Numbered from the stretch's first letter, positions 8,242-17,215 are shown. The stretch is 54,051 nucleotides of DNA from Candidatus Sumerlaeota bacterium (GCA_026398535.1 JAPLSQ010000051.1:1-54051), one strand, 5' to 3'. Notes: generated by a model from the sequence alone, not told the origin. Numbers and translations: made by a program.

Positions 8242-9519
8242 ATGTCCCACAAGCGACAGTATATGGCAACCTTGTGTTTGTCATGGATCGGTCTGCTTGT
8301 CATGACCGGTTGTGAATATCGCCGGGCCGGTGTTGACGAGAAAGGCAAGATACTCCTGAGGAGCATATCATTCACAGGGACACCCACCGAGTATCCGATC
8401 ATCATGGCATCGATCGCCGATTTCAATAATGCTCATCCGGACATCCACGTTGAACATGAGATCGTTGCCATGGAGTACAGTTCCAAGCTCCTGACCGCAT
8501 TTGCGGCTGGCAAAGCGCCCGATGTCTTCTGGGTGCCCTCGGGTTCCGCCCAGTCGTACATTATTCGCGGAGTGCTGCTCGAAATCACGCCATTCATTCA
8601 AGCCGATGGCATTGACCTGAACGACTTCTATCCCGCGACGCTTGATCCATATCGTCTCAACGGCCGGTATTACGGCTTGCCGAACGATGCCTGCAGCTCA
8701 GTCATGTTTTTCAACAAGGAACACTATGATGCCGCGGGGCTGCGGTATCCCAAAGATGACTGGTCATGGGATGAATTTGTCAGCAACGCAAAGCGCCTGA
8801 CGCGCGACATCGATGGCGATGGCAAGACGGACCAATGGGGCTTTGTCATTCCCGGCGATATCTGGATGCTCTTTCCATCGATCTATTCCAACGGCGGTCG
8901 GCTGTTTGATCCGCTGGACCCGGATTTGCCGCTTTTTGCCAAGCCAGAAGCCACGCAGGCCGTCGAGATGTTGCTGAATCTGGCACTCAAGGAAAAGGTG
9001 GCGCCGTTGCGGGGACAGATGGGTGACCAGGATTCCAAACGCGGTTTCCAGCTCGGTCGAATCTCCATGATGATCAGCGGATGGTGGGATATGACGGACA
9101 CTGAAGAGTATGCGCCCAACATGAAATATTCCGTTGCCCCGATGCCCCGCATCAAGATGTCGGAAACGCAAATCTACTCGACCGGGACCGGTATTTATGT
9201 CAACACCCCTCACCCAAGGGAAGCATGGGAATATGTCAAGTTCGTAACGAGCTCTCAGCAGATGCTGGTGCGCTGCAAGGGACGGCTTGCCGGCCCCTCA
9301 AGGCGTTCCGTGGGAAAAGATCCGTATTTCAATGACAGATATAAAGACAAGGTCTTTATCGCGACGATGGAGACTGGTCTTTCATGCTATGGCGCGCATT
9401 TCGATATTATGCAGGACGAGCTGATCCAAGCGCGTGACCGGGTGCTTCAGGAATTGCAGACGACAGAGGATTCTTTCAAGGAGGGAGAGCTCAATTTTCT
9501 CCGCCGAATTAAAAAGTGA
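8242..9519 (+). CDS. Sugar ABC importer, lipoprotein binding component (locus A)
   Basis: Family 1 extracellular solute-binding protein, about 425 residues. The N-terminus has a hydrophobic run ending LLVMTGC, a lipobox, so the mature protein would be lipid-anchored outside the inner membrane. Typical features follow: ADFNNAHPDIHVE near the start, AAGKAPDVFW, and SMMISGWWDM in the second lobe, as in CUT1 oligosaccharide binders. ATG 8242 follows the GH38-like stop by 11 bases; an in-frame ATG at 8263 is also possible. Paralogue of the gene at 24901. It delivers a sugar to the two permeases downstream; the ligand is not deducible. Confidence 0.88.
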   Translation: MSHKRQYMATLCLSWIGLLVMTGCEYRRAGVDEKGKILLRSISFTGTPTEYPIIMASIADFNNAHPDIHVEHEIVAMEYSSKLLTAFAAGKAPDVFWVPSGSAQSYIIRGVLLEITPFIQADGIDLNDFYPATLDPYRLNGRYYGLPNDACSSVMFFNKEHYDAAGLRYPKDDWSWDEFVSNAKRLTRDIDGDGKTDQWGFVIPGDIWMLFPSIYSNGGRLFDPLDPDLPLFAKPEATQAVEMLLNLALKEKVAPLRGQMGDQDSKRGFQLGRISMMISGWWDMTDTEEYAPNMKYSVAPMPRIKMSETQIYSTGTGIYVNTPHPREAWEYVKFVTSSQQMLVRCKGRLAGPSRRSVGKDPYFNDRYKDKVFIATMETGLSCYGAHFDIMQDELIQARDRVLQELQTTEDSFKEGELNFLRRIKK

Positions 9520-9567
9520 CGAAATGGCTGCCCCGATCAAACGGCCCAATCTTGGTGAATGGCGTGA

Positions 9568-10524
9568 ATGATGAAACGAGCGACGACATTACGAAGACGA
9601 AAACGCGATGACCGTCTCGCGGCATGCGTATTTTTGCTACCGAGCATTCTTGGTTTCATGTGCTTCAGCTTTTTTCCCATTGCTGCCTCGCTGCTGCTCG
9701 CATTCTGCCGGTGGGATATCATCAGCGGTCTGAAAGGGATTGAATGGGCCGGGATCGGCAATTTCAAATCGCTCATTGGATTTTCTTATGTCGTTTCACT
9801 CGGTAAAACCACGCTCGCGCCGAACGATCCGCTCTTCTGGAAATATCTTTATAACACGGTCTGCCTGATGTCGGCCATCCCGGTGGGCATGGCGGGTTCT
9901 TTGTTGCTTGCCGTCCTTCTTAACAAGCAATTCCCGCTACGGAACTTGTTTCGCACAATCTATTTTCTTCCGACGATGTGTGTGCCTGTTGCCCTGTTCC
10001 TTCTGTGGCGATGGATATTCAACAACCAGTACGGGCTTTTGAACTGGGTTCTGAGCTTGGCGGGCTTGCACGGCCCCGACTGGCTGGGCACGGTGGCGTG
10101 GGCCAAGCCGTCCATCATGCTCGCGGGCCTTTGGATGGGAATAGGCGGCGGCGGGATGATGTTGTACCTTGCCGGCCTTCAAGGCATCCCTCGCGAGCTT
10201 TATGAGGCTGCGGACATTGACGGCGCGCATGCATGGCAGCGATTCTGGCACATCACCTGGCCGCTGCTTTCTCCGACAACATTTTTCATTTTCATTACGA
10301 GTGTGATTGGCGGCTTCCAAGGCGGCTTCGAGGCCGCATACATGATGACGGGCGGCGGACCCGCCGGCTCGACAACCACGATGGCATACTATATCTACCA
10401 GAACGCTTTCACCTGGTTCCAAATGGGACTGGCCGCCACGCTGTCGTGGATACTTTTCATCATTGTTATGGTTGTGACGCTACTGAGCTGGCGATTCGGG
10501 GGACGGCGCGTATTTTATTTCTGA
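9568..10524 (+). CDS. Sugar ABC importer permease, MalF/UgpA type (locus A)
   Basis: A 318-residue inner-membrane protein with six predicted membrane segments and the coupling (EAA) loop ELYEAADIDGAHAWQRF, where the shared ATPase docks. Length and the short N-terminal cytosolic tail rich in Arg/Lys fit the MalF-like half of CUT1 importers. It has a close paralogue at 23918: both share GGGGMILYLAG/GGGGMMLYLAG and TSVIGGFQGGFEAAYMMTGG segments. The gene lies between the binding protein and the second permease with short spacers, so co-transcription is expected. Start codons 9568 and 9571 are adjacent; either is possible. Confidence 0.9.
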   Translation: MMKRATTLRRRKRDDRLAACVFLLPSILGFMCFSFFPIAASLLLAFCRWDIISGLKGIEWAGIGNFKSLIGFSYVVSLGKTTLAPNDPLFWKYLYNTVCLMSAIPVGMAGSLLLAVLLNKQFPLRNLFRTIYFLPTMCVPVALFLLWRWIFNNQYGLLNWVLSLAGLHGPDWLGTVAWAKPSIMLAGLWMGIGGGGMMLYLAGLQGIPRELYEAADIDGAHAWQRFWHITWPLLSPTTFFIFITSVIGGFQGGFEAAYMMTGGGPAGSTTTMAYYIYQNAFTWFQMGLAATLSWILFIIVMVVTLLSWRFGGRRVFYF

Positions 10525-10537
10525 CAGGAACGATGAT

Positions 10538-11494
10538 ATGATGACCGAAATTGAATCCGCTGGCGCAAGCAAGGGAATGCCCGAGGGGCCGGAGCGTCCC
10601 GCTGGCTGGAAGTCCACGCGTTCCGCATTGTTAACGGCGTCCGCATTTCTGGCGGCATTCGCGCTTGCGGCGCTCATGATCGCACCTTTTTTCTGGCTGG
10701 CTTCCACCGCGGTGAAAGCGCCTTCGGAAGTTTTTCGGATGCCCCCGGCGCTGATCCCCTCCGAATGGATGTGGGGCAATTTCATCAAGGTATGGACAAC
10801 GTTTCACTTCTCGCGTTATTACCTCAACAGCATTATTGTGACGGTGTGCGTTGTAGCGGGGCAGGTGGTAACGAGCGCCATGGCCGCTTATGCGTTCGCG
10901 CGGCTCGAGTTCCCGGGCCGCGACAAGTTGTTCCTGTGTTACCTTGCCACGCTCATGGTGCCCGGCGCGGTTACGATGATCCCTTTGTTCATCATCATGA
11001 AGTTCATGGGCATGATTTGGACAGGCAATTTCTATCTCTTCGGAAAATACTTCATGGGCGCTCCGCTTGGTCTGAATTCCTATTTCGCGCTGATCATACC
11101 GGGATGCTTTTCGGCCTATGGAACTTTTCTGCTCAGGCAATTTTTTATGGGCATTCCCAAGGAACTTGAGGAGTCGGTTAAGATCGACGGAGGAGGACAC
11201 AGGACGATCTTCAGCCGGATCATCCTTCCACTGTCGGGGCCGGGAATCACAACACTGGCGATTTTTACCATGCTGGGAAGCTGGCGTGATTTCATCTGGC
11301 CGCTTATCATGGTCAATCAGGACGAAATGAGGACATTGCCCATAGGGCTGTCGAGCTTCCAGGGGATTTATTTCAGCGACTGGCCGCTGCTAATGGCCGC
11401 CGCACTGCTGATCATGGCGCCTTTGGTTGTGATATTCTTCTTCGCGCAACGTTTCTTCGTGGAGGGGATCAAACTGCAGGGGATCAAAGGATAA
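10538..11494 (+). CDS. Sugar ABC importer permease, MalG/UgpE type (locus A)
   Basis: A 318-residue membrane protein with the second-permease pattern: long N-terminal segment, conserved FARLEFPGRDKLFLCYLATL, and coupling loop ELEESVKIDGGGHRTIF. The loop reads E-E-S instead of E-A-A, a mild departure. The end, RFFVEGIKLQGIKG, is identical to that of its paralogue at 22979. The gene starts 13 bases after the MalF-like permease. Together they form the membrane channel of the locus A importer; no ATPase gene is nearby. Confidence 0.9.
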   Translation: MMTEIESAGASKGMPEGPERPAGWKSTRSALLTASAFLAAFALAALMIAPFFWLASTAVKAPSEVFRMPPALIPSEWMWGNFIKVWTTFHFSRYYLNSIIVTVCVVAGQVVTSAMAAYAFARLEFPGRDKLFLCYLATLMVPGAVTMIPLFIIMKFMGMIWTGNFYLFGKYFMGAPLGLNSYFALIIPGCFSAYGTFLLRQFFMGIPKELEESVKIDGGGHRTIFSRIILPLSGPGITTLAIFTMLGSWRDFIWPLIMVNQDEMRTLPIGLSSFQGIYFSDWPLLMAAALLIMAPLVVIFFFAQRFFVEGIKLQGIKG

Positions 11495-11620
11495 ATGACA
11501 CCGAGTCTGATAGACGAACTCAATCAGGATATTTATGCGAACAGGAAATGCATGTGGTTTAGATCGGCCTCTACAGGGGAGGCGGATTTAAAGAGCAGGA
11601 GACATGCAATCACACGATAA
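11495..11620 (+). CDS. Short ORF, possible enzyme N-terminal remnant
   Basis: 41 codons starting right after the permease stop, with AAAGG five bases before ATG 11495. The peptide begins MTPSLIDELNQDIYANRK and then CMWFRSAS before losing obvious pattern. It overlaps the start of the URO-D gene by 17 bases. The strong ribosome site and hydrolase-like start suggest the front of a lost gene, or a short leader that couples translation. I do not recognise a family. Confidence 0.3.
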   Translation: MTPSLIDELNQDIYANRKCMWFRSASTGEADLKSRRHAITR

Positions 11621-12842
11621 GAACATACTTCGCGAGCTTGCTAAACGGTATGCCGAGATCGCGCACCACCAGGCGCAGATCGAGCGATCAGAGCTGTGGC
11701 GCAGGGTCAACCGATTGGAGCGAACCAGGGCGCCGATCAATTTTCACGTGGAGGAGTTCTGCTGGCTGGAGATATTGCCAGATGCGGGGCTCCAATGTGT
11801 TGATCCTGTCTGCCGCGGCTATGAGAAAACCATGCGCCGGCGGATCTGGGAGTGGGAGAATCTGGACGATGATCATGTCATCGACCCTGTCATCGAATAC
11901 GCTGTTGTGGTGAACGATCCGTCGATGGAAGTATGGTGTCCGAAGAGAGTCTACTCGGGCGTGTCAGGCGGAACCTATAACAATGAGCCAACGATCAGGA
12001 ATGAAAACGATTTATTGAAGATATGCATGCCCGATCTTTCGTATGATCGTGTTGCCACGGAGAGGAGTGCCGAAGCGGCCGGGGAAATATTCGCCGGGAT
12101 ATTGACCGTCAGGCCCGGGCAAGGGCTGTATCTCGGCAATGACATCTTCGACCGCTTCTGCGAGATGCGGGGCATGGAGAACGTGTTCATGGATATGATC
12201 GAGCGGCCAGAGTGGGTTCATGCCGTCCTTGGGCGAATGACTGATCACTGGATCGCGCGACTGGAGTTCCTGGAGCAAAACAACCTTTTGCGCCTTAATC
12301 ATGACAGGACGGAATGTTATAATGGGGGTTTCGGAGTCACTGATCAGCTTCCATCGCCGGACTTTGACGGCGTGCATGTCCGGTTGAAGGACTGCTGGGG
12401 CTTTGCCGCAGCCCAGTCAGCGGTCAGCATCTCGCCGGAAATGCACGATGAATTCGCCATCGACTATGACGCACGAGGACTGGACAAATTCGGGCTGAAC
12501 TGTTATGGTTGCTGTGAAACTTTCGACAAGAAGCCCGGTCTGCTCCGGAAGATTCCCAATCTGCGAAGGGTGTCTGTCAGCGAGTGGAACAATTTTGCCG
12601 TGATGGCCGAGGCGCTTGGTGACAAGTATATCTATTCGGTCAAACCCACCGGAATCTTTGGCGCTGCTGAGAAGTGGGAACCAGAAGCTGTGGAGCGCTA
12701 CCTGAAGGCAATATTCGAGATGACGAAAGGATGCGTTCTGGAGATCGTCTGCAACACGATCAGCACGTGCCGCCATCAGCCGCAACGGTTGCGCGATTGG
12801 ACCCGTATCGCGAAGCGGCTTGCCATGGAGTATGCGGAGTAA
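11604..12842 (+). CDS. URO-D superfamily protein (locus A)
   Basis: A 412-residue protein of the uroporphyrinogen decarboxylase/corrinoid methyltransferase fold. Recognisable parts are the Trp-Glu-rich N-terminal region (VEEFCWLEILPDAGL), DHWIARLEFLEQNN in the middle, and FGLNCYGCCE near residue 302, where methyltransferase members carry a metal-binding H-C-C-G. Here Tyr-Gly-Cys-Cys replaces His-Cys-Cys, so the metal site is altered. ATG 11604 follows a clear AGCAGGAG. It is not heme-pathway HemE: too long, and the N-terminal signature is absent. Such proteins are common beside sugar loci in these phyla, but the reaction is unknown. It follows the importer genes and is probably co-transcribed. 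Confidence 0.75.
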   Translation: MQSHDKNILRELAKRYAEIAHHQAQIERSELWRRVNRLERTRAPINFHVEEFCWLEILPDAGLQCVDPVCRGYEKTMRRRIWEWENLDDDHVIDPVIEYAVVVNDPSMEVWCPKRVYSGVSGGTYNNEPTIRNENDLLKICMPDLSYDRVATERSAEAAGEIFAGILTVRPGQGLYLGNDIFDRFCEMRGMENVFMDMIERPEWVHAVLGRMTDHWIARLEFLEQNNLLRLNHDRTECYNGGFGVTDQLPSPDFDGVHVRLKDCWGFAAAQSAVSISPEMHDEFAIDYDARGLDKFGLNCYGCCETFDKKPGLLRKIPNLRRVSVSEWNNFAVMAEALGDKYIYSVKPTGIFGAAEKWEPEAVERYLKAIFEMTKGCVLEIVCNTISTCRHQPQRLRDWTRIAKRLAMEYAE

Positions 12843-12849
12843 TCACAAG

Positions 12850-13101
12850 ATGAGCGACGAGACCCTGAACAACATTATCCATGACCCCTTTGATGCCATA
12901 CTCGTTGTATACGATGGGGTAGAGACGCGAATGGACTTGAGACTATTGATAGGTCGTTTCGGTCAAAATCACAGCGTCCATAAGATGGTTGAAATTCACG
13001 CTGCCGTTCACCTCAGCGTGAAACTCGAAGAGTGCCGCAGGTTCCCGCTGAAGGGGAGATACACCTGGACCGAGATGGAGGAGGTCTACCATAATGAGTG
13101 A
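12850..13101 (+). CDS. Small hypothetical protein
   Basis: 83 residues, starting seven bases after the URO-D stop. No family recognised. It has a hydrophobic start region DPFDAILVVYDGV and a basic-acidic tail ending WTEMEEVYHNE, and no signal peptide. It overlaps the next ORF by eight bases (ATGAGTGA), which fits translational coupling or a frame break in a once-larger gene. It lies in a stretch of eroded genes, so it may be a remnant. Confidence 0.4.
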   Translation: MSDETLNNIIHDPFDAILVVYDGVETRMDLRLLIGRFGQNHSVHKMVEIHAAVHLSVKLEECRRFPLKGRYTWTEMEEVYHNE

Positions 13102-13321
13102 CAATCCCATAAATGTCGCCCGCATAGAACCGGAATCGAAACCGGGGATTGAGATCATCAGCGTCAGCCATGGCGACGCGGAGCTCGTCTTGGGCTGGTG
13201 GGGCTGGTATGGCGGCACAGCCCATGTGGCCTCGGTGCTGGAAGCCGCCGCGGATAAAGCGCTTTCCGATCCCGAGACGTCGCGTTTCACATATGGAATC
13301 CGTCAACAAGGCTCGCCATAG
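13094..13321 (+). pseudogene. Fragment resembling the N-terminus of a GH38-type enzyme
   Basis: 75 codons. After IEIISVSHGDAE it reads VASVLEAAADKALSDPETSRFTY, which follows the order seen at the start of classical GH38 proteins: H-x-D metal motif (HGD), then a helix of the type VLDEALELLEEDPDFRFT. The chain ends 22 residues further where a catalytic domain would begin. It overlaps both neighbours by a few bases. I infer a front piece of a lost hydrolase unlike the two GH38-like genes in this window, which lack H-x-D. Confidence in the family is modest. Confidence 0.35.
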
Positions 13322-14039
13322 TGCATCTTTCATTGGGGATCAAAGAGGCGCGGCTCCGGCGAATCCGGTTCGATGGTCTCGCAGTCGGCAAGGATGCCAG
13401 CCCATCTTCACCAGTCCGGCTTCCCGCGGGCAGCGTCGAGACTTTTAAACTGACAGGTATGATGCCTGTTGCAAAGGCAGTCCTTGAGACGGGCATTATC
13501 CATTCGGCCATTCCGTTCCAGCGGAAGGGGACGGATTATATCTTTGAGGCGCCGCTTGAGTCCTATCGTCTTTATACTCACCATGCTGAGTACCGCGATT
13601 CGCGCAACAGGGTTTACATGATCACCGATCCTTATGACGAAATGGAATTGATGTTGCGTGAAGGGAAGCGTGAAGGGGAGCACCGTGTCTGGAGTGGTGA
13701 TGTTGAGGTTCCCGTCTCATGCCGCGGGCGCGATATCAGGCTGATTCTCAGAAAATCTCAATTCGGCCGGGTCATTTTGTCATCAAGGTGAAATCCCGGA
13801 TTTACCTCGGAAATTTACGTCTTGGACTGTCAGCAAGGGAGAAGGAGCTTACAGCAAGAATATTCTCACCGGAAGGAGAAGACATTTGGAAGATTATCAA
13901 TGTCCCGTTCACCGTTCCATCAACGATGGACAGCATCACAATCTTCGCGGAATTCTCCCAGAAAGGTACGGGCGGATATGCTTGCCTGGATGATTTTCAG
14001 ATAATTGCCAACAAGGTGGCAAAACGCTTTCCAGCATGA
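13321..14039 (+). pseudogene. Decayed gene in two frames, possible carbohydrate-binding end
   Basis: Two reading frames follow one another: 13321-13791 (GTG start, includes DYIFEAPLESYRLYTHHAEY and YMITDPYDEMELMLREGKR), and another frame open from about 13719 to 14039 that ends GYACLDDFQIIANK, like the last strands of carbohydrate-binding modules. A one-base shift near 13780 would join them. No family recognised for the first part. A 20-base piece of it recurs at 15518-15537. Best read as a broken gene. Confidence 0.4.
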
Positions 14040-14090
14040 GATCAATCACAGATGACACATCAAATCATAATCAGCGAGGACGACATATCA

Positions 14091-14364
14091 TGGCTGAGAT
14101 GATACCAAGAGAATGTTTTCTGGCCATTGTCAACGGAAGGCAGCCTGAGGCAGCCGGATCGTTTTTCATGGCGCGATCGAAAACCAAGCAATTCTCCCCT
14201 TCGGCACATCGGCGGACGTGAGGAGGGAAGTCATCGAGAATTTCCACATTTTCCGCGACAGCCGCTGGATATGCGCCACGTGCCACAACCTGCAGCCGAT
14301 CACGCCTACGGAAAACATCGTGGCAATGTATGAGGCAATTCACGAAATTGGCAAAGAAAAATAA
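14091..14364 (+). pseudogene. URO-D family pseudogene with internal deletion
   Basis: The first 19 codons (MAEMIPRECFLAIVNGRQPE) match the start of URO-D proteins (x-PRERFLAxLNGxQPD). The end, in another frame, reads GTSADVRREVIEN then TCHNLQPITPTENIVAMYEA, the standard URO-D C-terminus (VRREV, HNIQ, PPENI). About 300 residues between are missing and the frame changes, so only the two ends survive. The last codons run into the ribosome site of the alcohol dehydrogenase. Clear decayed copy of a gene once in this operon. Confidence 0.75.
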
Positions 14365-14377
14365 AGGAGCAACGATC

Positions 14378-15403
14378 ATGAGACAAGCTGTGATGACTTT
14401 ACCCGGCGTTATCGAAATCATCAAGGTTGATGAACCCTGCCCTGGCCCGGGCGAGGTTCTTATGCGCATTCATCGCATCGGTGTGTGCGGCTCGGATGTT
14501 CATGTGTATCATGGCAAGCATCCCTACACGCAGTACCCGGTTGTCCAAGGGCATGAATATTCCGCTGTCGTGGAGACTGTGGGAGAAGGTGTTGAGGACA
14601 TCAGGCCCGGCATGAAGGTTACGGGCACGCCGCAAGTGGTCTGCGGCATATGCAAGCCGTGCCTGCGGGGCGATTATCACATATGCGACACCCTCAAAGT
14701 GTGCGGGTTTCAGGCGCCGGGCGTGGCTCAGGATTTGGTTGTCACCGGCGCATCGACAATCATCATCCTGCCCGATGAGTTCACCTTTGAGCAGGGAGCG
14801 ATGGTTGAACCTGTTTCCGTGGGTGTTCACGCAACGGGCCGGGTTGCGGATCTCGCGGGAAAGAATGTCGTGGTGCTGGGCGTCGGCACGATTGGCAACC
14901 TGATCGCTCAGGCGGCGAAATGCCGCGGAGCAGCGAACATTCTGGTCACTGATATCAGCAATCACAGGCTGGAAATCGCGCGCCAGTGCGGTCTCGCAAA
15001 CACATCCAATCCAAGGCAGGAAAGCCTGAAGGATGCCGCAAAGCGCGTTTTCGGGAATGAAGGGTTCCAGGTTGCCTTTGAATGCGTGGGTGTGGAGACG
15101 ACGATGACGGCAGCGATTGACAGTATTGGGAAGGGCGGAACAATCGTCGTGGTCGGCGTGTTTGGCGAGAAGCCGCGCGTGGATTTGGGACTTGTTCAGG
15201 ATCGAGAGCTCAAGCTTGTGGGAACGCTCATGTACAAGCTCGAGGATTATCGTGAGGCTGTCAGGCTCATCGCGTCGCGCAAAATACTCACAGCCCCTCT
15301 CGAATCAAAACACTTTTCGTTTGATCAATACGCCGACTCCTACCGATTTATCGACGAGCAGGGCGACAAGTGCATGAAGGTTTTCATCGATGTTACAGGC
15401 TGA
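14378..15403 (+). CDS. Zinc-dependent alcohol/polyol dehydrogenase
   Basis: A 341-residue medium-chain dehydrogenase. Catalytic zinc residues are Cys37 (GVCGSD), His59 and Glu60 (GHE). The structural zinc Cys set 89, 92, 95 and 103 is complete. A Rossmann motif GVGTIG follows. The sequence is closest in pattern to sorbitol/L-iditol or threonine dehydrogenases, which oxidise a secondary alcohol with NAD(P). ATG 14378 has AAAGGAGC upstream. It closes locus A and is followed by a good terminator. The substrate is likely a sugar alcohol or sugar acid made from the imported glycan; inference only. Confidence 0.88.
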   Translation: MRQAVMTLPGVIEIIKVDEPCPGPGEVLMRIHRIGVCGSDVHVYHGKHPYTQYPVVQGHEYSAVVETVGEGVEDIRPGMKVTGTPQVVCGICKPCLRGDYHICDTLKVCGFQAPGVAQDLVVTGASTIIILPDEFTFEQGAMVEPVSVGVHATGRVADLAGKNVVVLGVGTIGNLIAQAAKCRGAANILVTDISNHRLEIARQCGLANTSNPRQESLKDAAKRVFGNEGFQVAFECVGVETTMTAAIDSIGKGGTIVVVGVFGEKPRVDLGLVQDRELKLVGTLMYKLEDYREAVRLIASRKILTAPLESKHFSFDQYADSYRFIDEQGDKCMKVFIDVTG

Positions 15404-15411
15404 CATTTCAG

Positions 15412-15444
15412 ACGGGTCGCGAGCCAAAGGGCTTACCCGTTTTT
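15412..15444 (+). terminator. Rho-independent terminator of locus A
   Basis: Stem ACGGGT (15412-15417) pairs with ACCCGT (15435-15440), with an inner stem AGCC/GGCT, and is followed directly by TTTT. It lies nine bases after the dehydrogenase stop, on the plus strand. Confidence 0.75.
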
Positions 15445-15517
15445 AGATCTTTGTGCTCCTGATTGGAAAACTGATGTGACAGCTTTTCAGTCGGAGAACA
15501 CGGACAACCACGGACGA

Positions 15518-15537
15518 ATTATATCTTTGAGGCGCCG
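15518..15537 (+). repeat. 20-base relic shared with 13535-13554
   Basis: ATTATATCTTTGAGGCGCCG is identical at both places. Both copies can be read as YIFEAPL and then diverge to ESYRL or DGYRL. The copy here, just outside the end of the minus-strand URO-D gene, is a stray coding fragment. Confidence 0.6.
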
Positions 15538-15545
15538 TTGGATGG

Positions 15546-16646
15546 CTATCGCCTTGCCAGTTCCGCCGACAGGTCAAAGTACAACTTTACGGCCTGAGGG
15601 GGAAGGTCCCATGTGATATGGTTGCCGATTCCCATGAGGTATCCGCCAGTCATGCGCGATGTCTCCACCATGTTCTCGACCATGATCCTGATCCGCGCAG
15701 GATCATTCTGCTTCAGGATGCGGTTGTCGCCTTCGCCGGCGAGCACACAATTCTTATGTTTGCGGGCGATGGCTTTGAAATCCGTGTAGGGTTCGGTGTA
15801 CACGCCTGATGCTCCGCATGCCATCACATTGTCGATGCAAGCGTCTATTTTGCCATCGGCCATGAAGATGACCTGCTTTCCGCAATCGCGCAGGATACCG
15901 AAAAGCTCCTCGTAGCGCGGATAGATGTATTTTCGCATCCACCAAGGCGGGCAAATTGGCCCCTGTGCGGTCACAATGTCGTCGTGGGTCACGATGAAGT
16001 TGACGGGAAAACGGGCAAGGCAACGGAAAGCGCGCCGATTAATCTCGGCAAACTCATCCATGATACGCTCGAAACGCGGGTCGAGGCATGTTTCAAGAAA
16101 CAGATCCCAGCCAAACATGAGCAGTGGCCACATGAAGGCCGTGTTGTAAAATGAGGCCCAGCGGTCATCGCCCTCGCGGCCCCGCTCGCCTTCCTCCAGC
16201 GGGAAACGCCACCCCTTGCGCATATCGAGGCAGAGCTTCTCCTCGTCGCGGTAATCCCAGCGCTCACCCACGAGGCGCAAGCGGTAGTCGGCGTTCTCAA
16301 GCGGCGAGAAGTTAAAGATATCCTCCTCGGTCTTGAACCCGTCACCCCATGCAAAAAGGTCCGTCCTGCCATCGCCCCATCGCTGATAAGTGTGTCCGTC
16401 CTCGCCGATTGTCGTCTCAAAGTCCGGCCGCTTGCGCGGTTCATCAGTTTCGAAAATCGGCAGATCGAGATCAGGATACTGCTCCGCCATTTTTGATCGG
16501 CACTGACGGGGATGGTCGTAATAGTCGATACCCGTAAGAAATGTTTCCGCGTCTGGACACGACCACATTTCCCAGTGCGGAATGCGCGAGGACGCCATGC
16601 CGCGGAAGGCAAGGTATTTGTCTGAAATGTGAGTGATCGAATTCAT
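15546..16646 (-). CDS. URO-D superfamily protein (end of locus B)
   Basis: About 366 residues of the URO-D fold. Typical positions include WEMWSCPD in the N-terminal part, FIVTHDDIVTAQGPI (the D-D pair seen where URO-D proteins bind substrate) and VIFMADGKIDACIDN. At the point where methyltransferase members have H-C-C-G this one has M-A-D-G, so the zinc site is lost and it is not a zinc methyltransferase of the usual type. ATG 16646 is preferred over 16670 because AAGAG lies upstream. It is the last gene of locus B, behind a cupin gene. Role unknown. Confidence 0.75.
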   Translation of the reverse strand: MNSITHISDKYLAFRGMASSRIPHWEMWSCPDAETFLTGIDYYDHPRQCRSKMAEQYPDLDLPIFETDEPRKRPDFETTIGEDGHTYQRWGDGRTDLFAWGDGFKTEEDIFNFSPLENADYRLRLVGERWDYRDEEKLCLDMRKGWRFPLEEGERGREGDDRWASFYNTAFMWPLLMFGWDLFLETCLDPRFERIMDEFAEINRRAFRCLARFPVNFIVTHDDIVTAQGPICPPWWMRKYIYPRYEELFGILRDCGKQVIFMADGKIDACIDNVMACGASGVYTEPYTDFKAIARKHKNCVLAGEGDNRILKQNDPARIRIMVENMVETSRMTGGYLMGIGNHITWDLPPQAVKLYFDLSAELARR

Positions 16647-16741
16647 GTCATTGCTCTTAGAATGCGGCAACGTTCTGCCGGATATTTTGTGCGGTACTAT
16701 CTGAAGAATAGTGCGGCGGCTTGTTTTTAGGTGTCATATGA

Positions 16742-17203
16742 CTACCCTATAACACCTGAGATCGTTTCGGTCAGCGCAACCCGCGGCGCATCCATTGGTG
16801 GAGCAACGACTACAACCAAAAGAGGCTCGTCGGATTCTGCGACAGGCACGAAATGTCCCTTGCACTTGTCGATGATGAGCCTTGTGCCGGGCTTGATGCG
16901 CACCACTTGGGCTGTGTTCACATCCGGTTGGTCGTTTATATAATCGATAAAAAGCATCAGGGCCGTCCCGCGCAGAAAATAGAACATCTCCGCGTCGGTG
17001 TGGTTTTCCGCCTCGCGAAAGACGGGCGCATGATGCCAGCATTTCAACATCCCGCCCGTCACCTGGTTCGTCCCGAAAGGGGCTGTCAGCGATGCCGCCT
17101 TCCACTCGAAATAGGTTTCACGATGAGCGCTGCTGTCTGGCAGCGCAACGTCAACTCCGCTCACCAGACCGGGAACAAGGTCCTGTATCTTTATTTCCTT
17201 CAT
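16742..17203 (-). CDS. Cupin-fold protein
   Basis: A 153-residue protein with cupin strands: ENHTDAEMFYFLRGTALMLF (metal-type His and Glu) and PGTRLIIDKCKGHFVPVA in the second half. The pattern resembles ureidoglycolate-lyase-like and sugar-binding cupins. Ribosome site AAGGAGG sits six bases before ATG 17203. It starts 12 bases after the beta-helix gene, so it belongs to locus B. Possibly an isomerase, lyase or sensor for a sugar acid; the specific reaction cannot be read from the sequence. Confidence 0.65.
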   Translation of the reverse strand: MKEIKIQDLVPGLVSGVDVALPDSSAHRETYFEWKAASLTAPFGTNQVTGGMLKCWHHAPVFREAENHTDAEMFYFLRGTALMLFIDYINDQPDVNTAQVVRIKPGTRLIIDKCKGHFVPVAESDEPLLVVVVAPPMDAPRVALTETISGVIG

Positions 17204-17215
17204 TATTTGCCTCCT

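Noticed and set aside
11604..12842. Heme biosynthesis HemE
   Set aside because: Too long, altered metal and substrate motifs, and set in a sugar operon; only the fold is shared.
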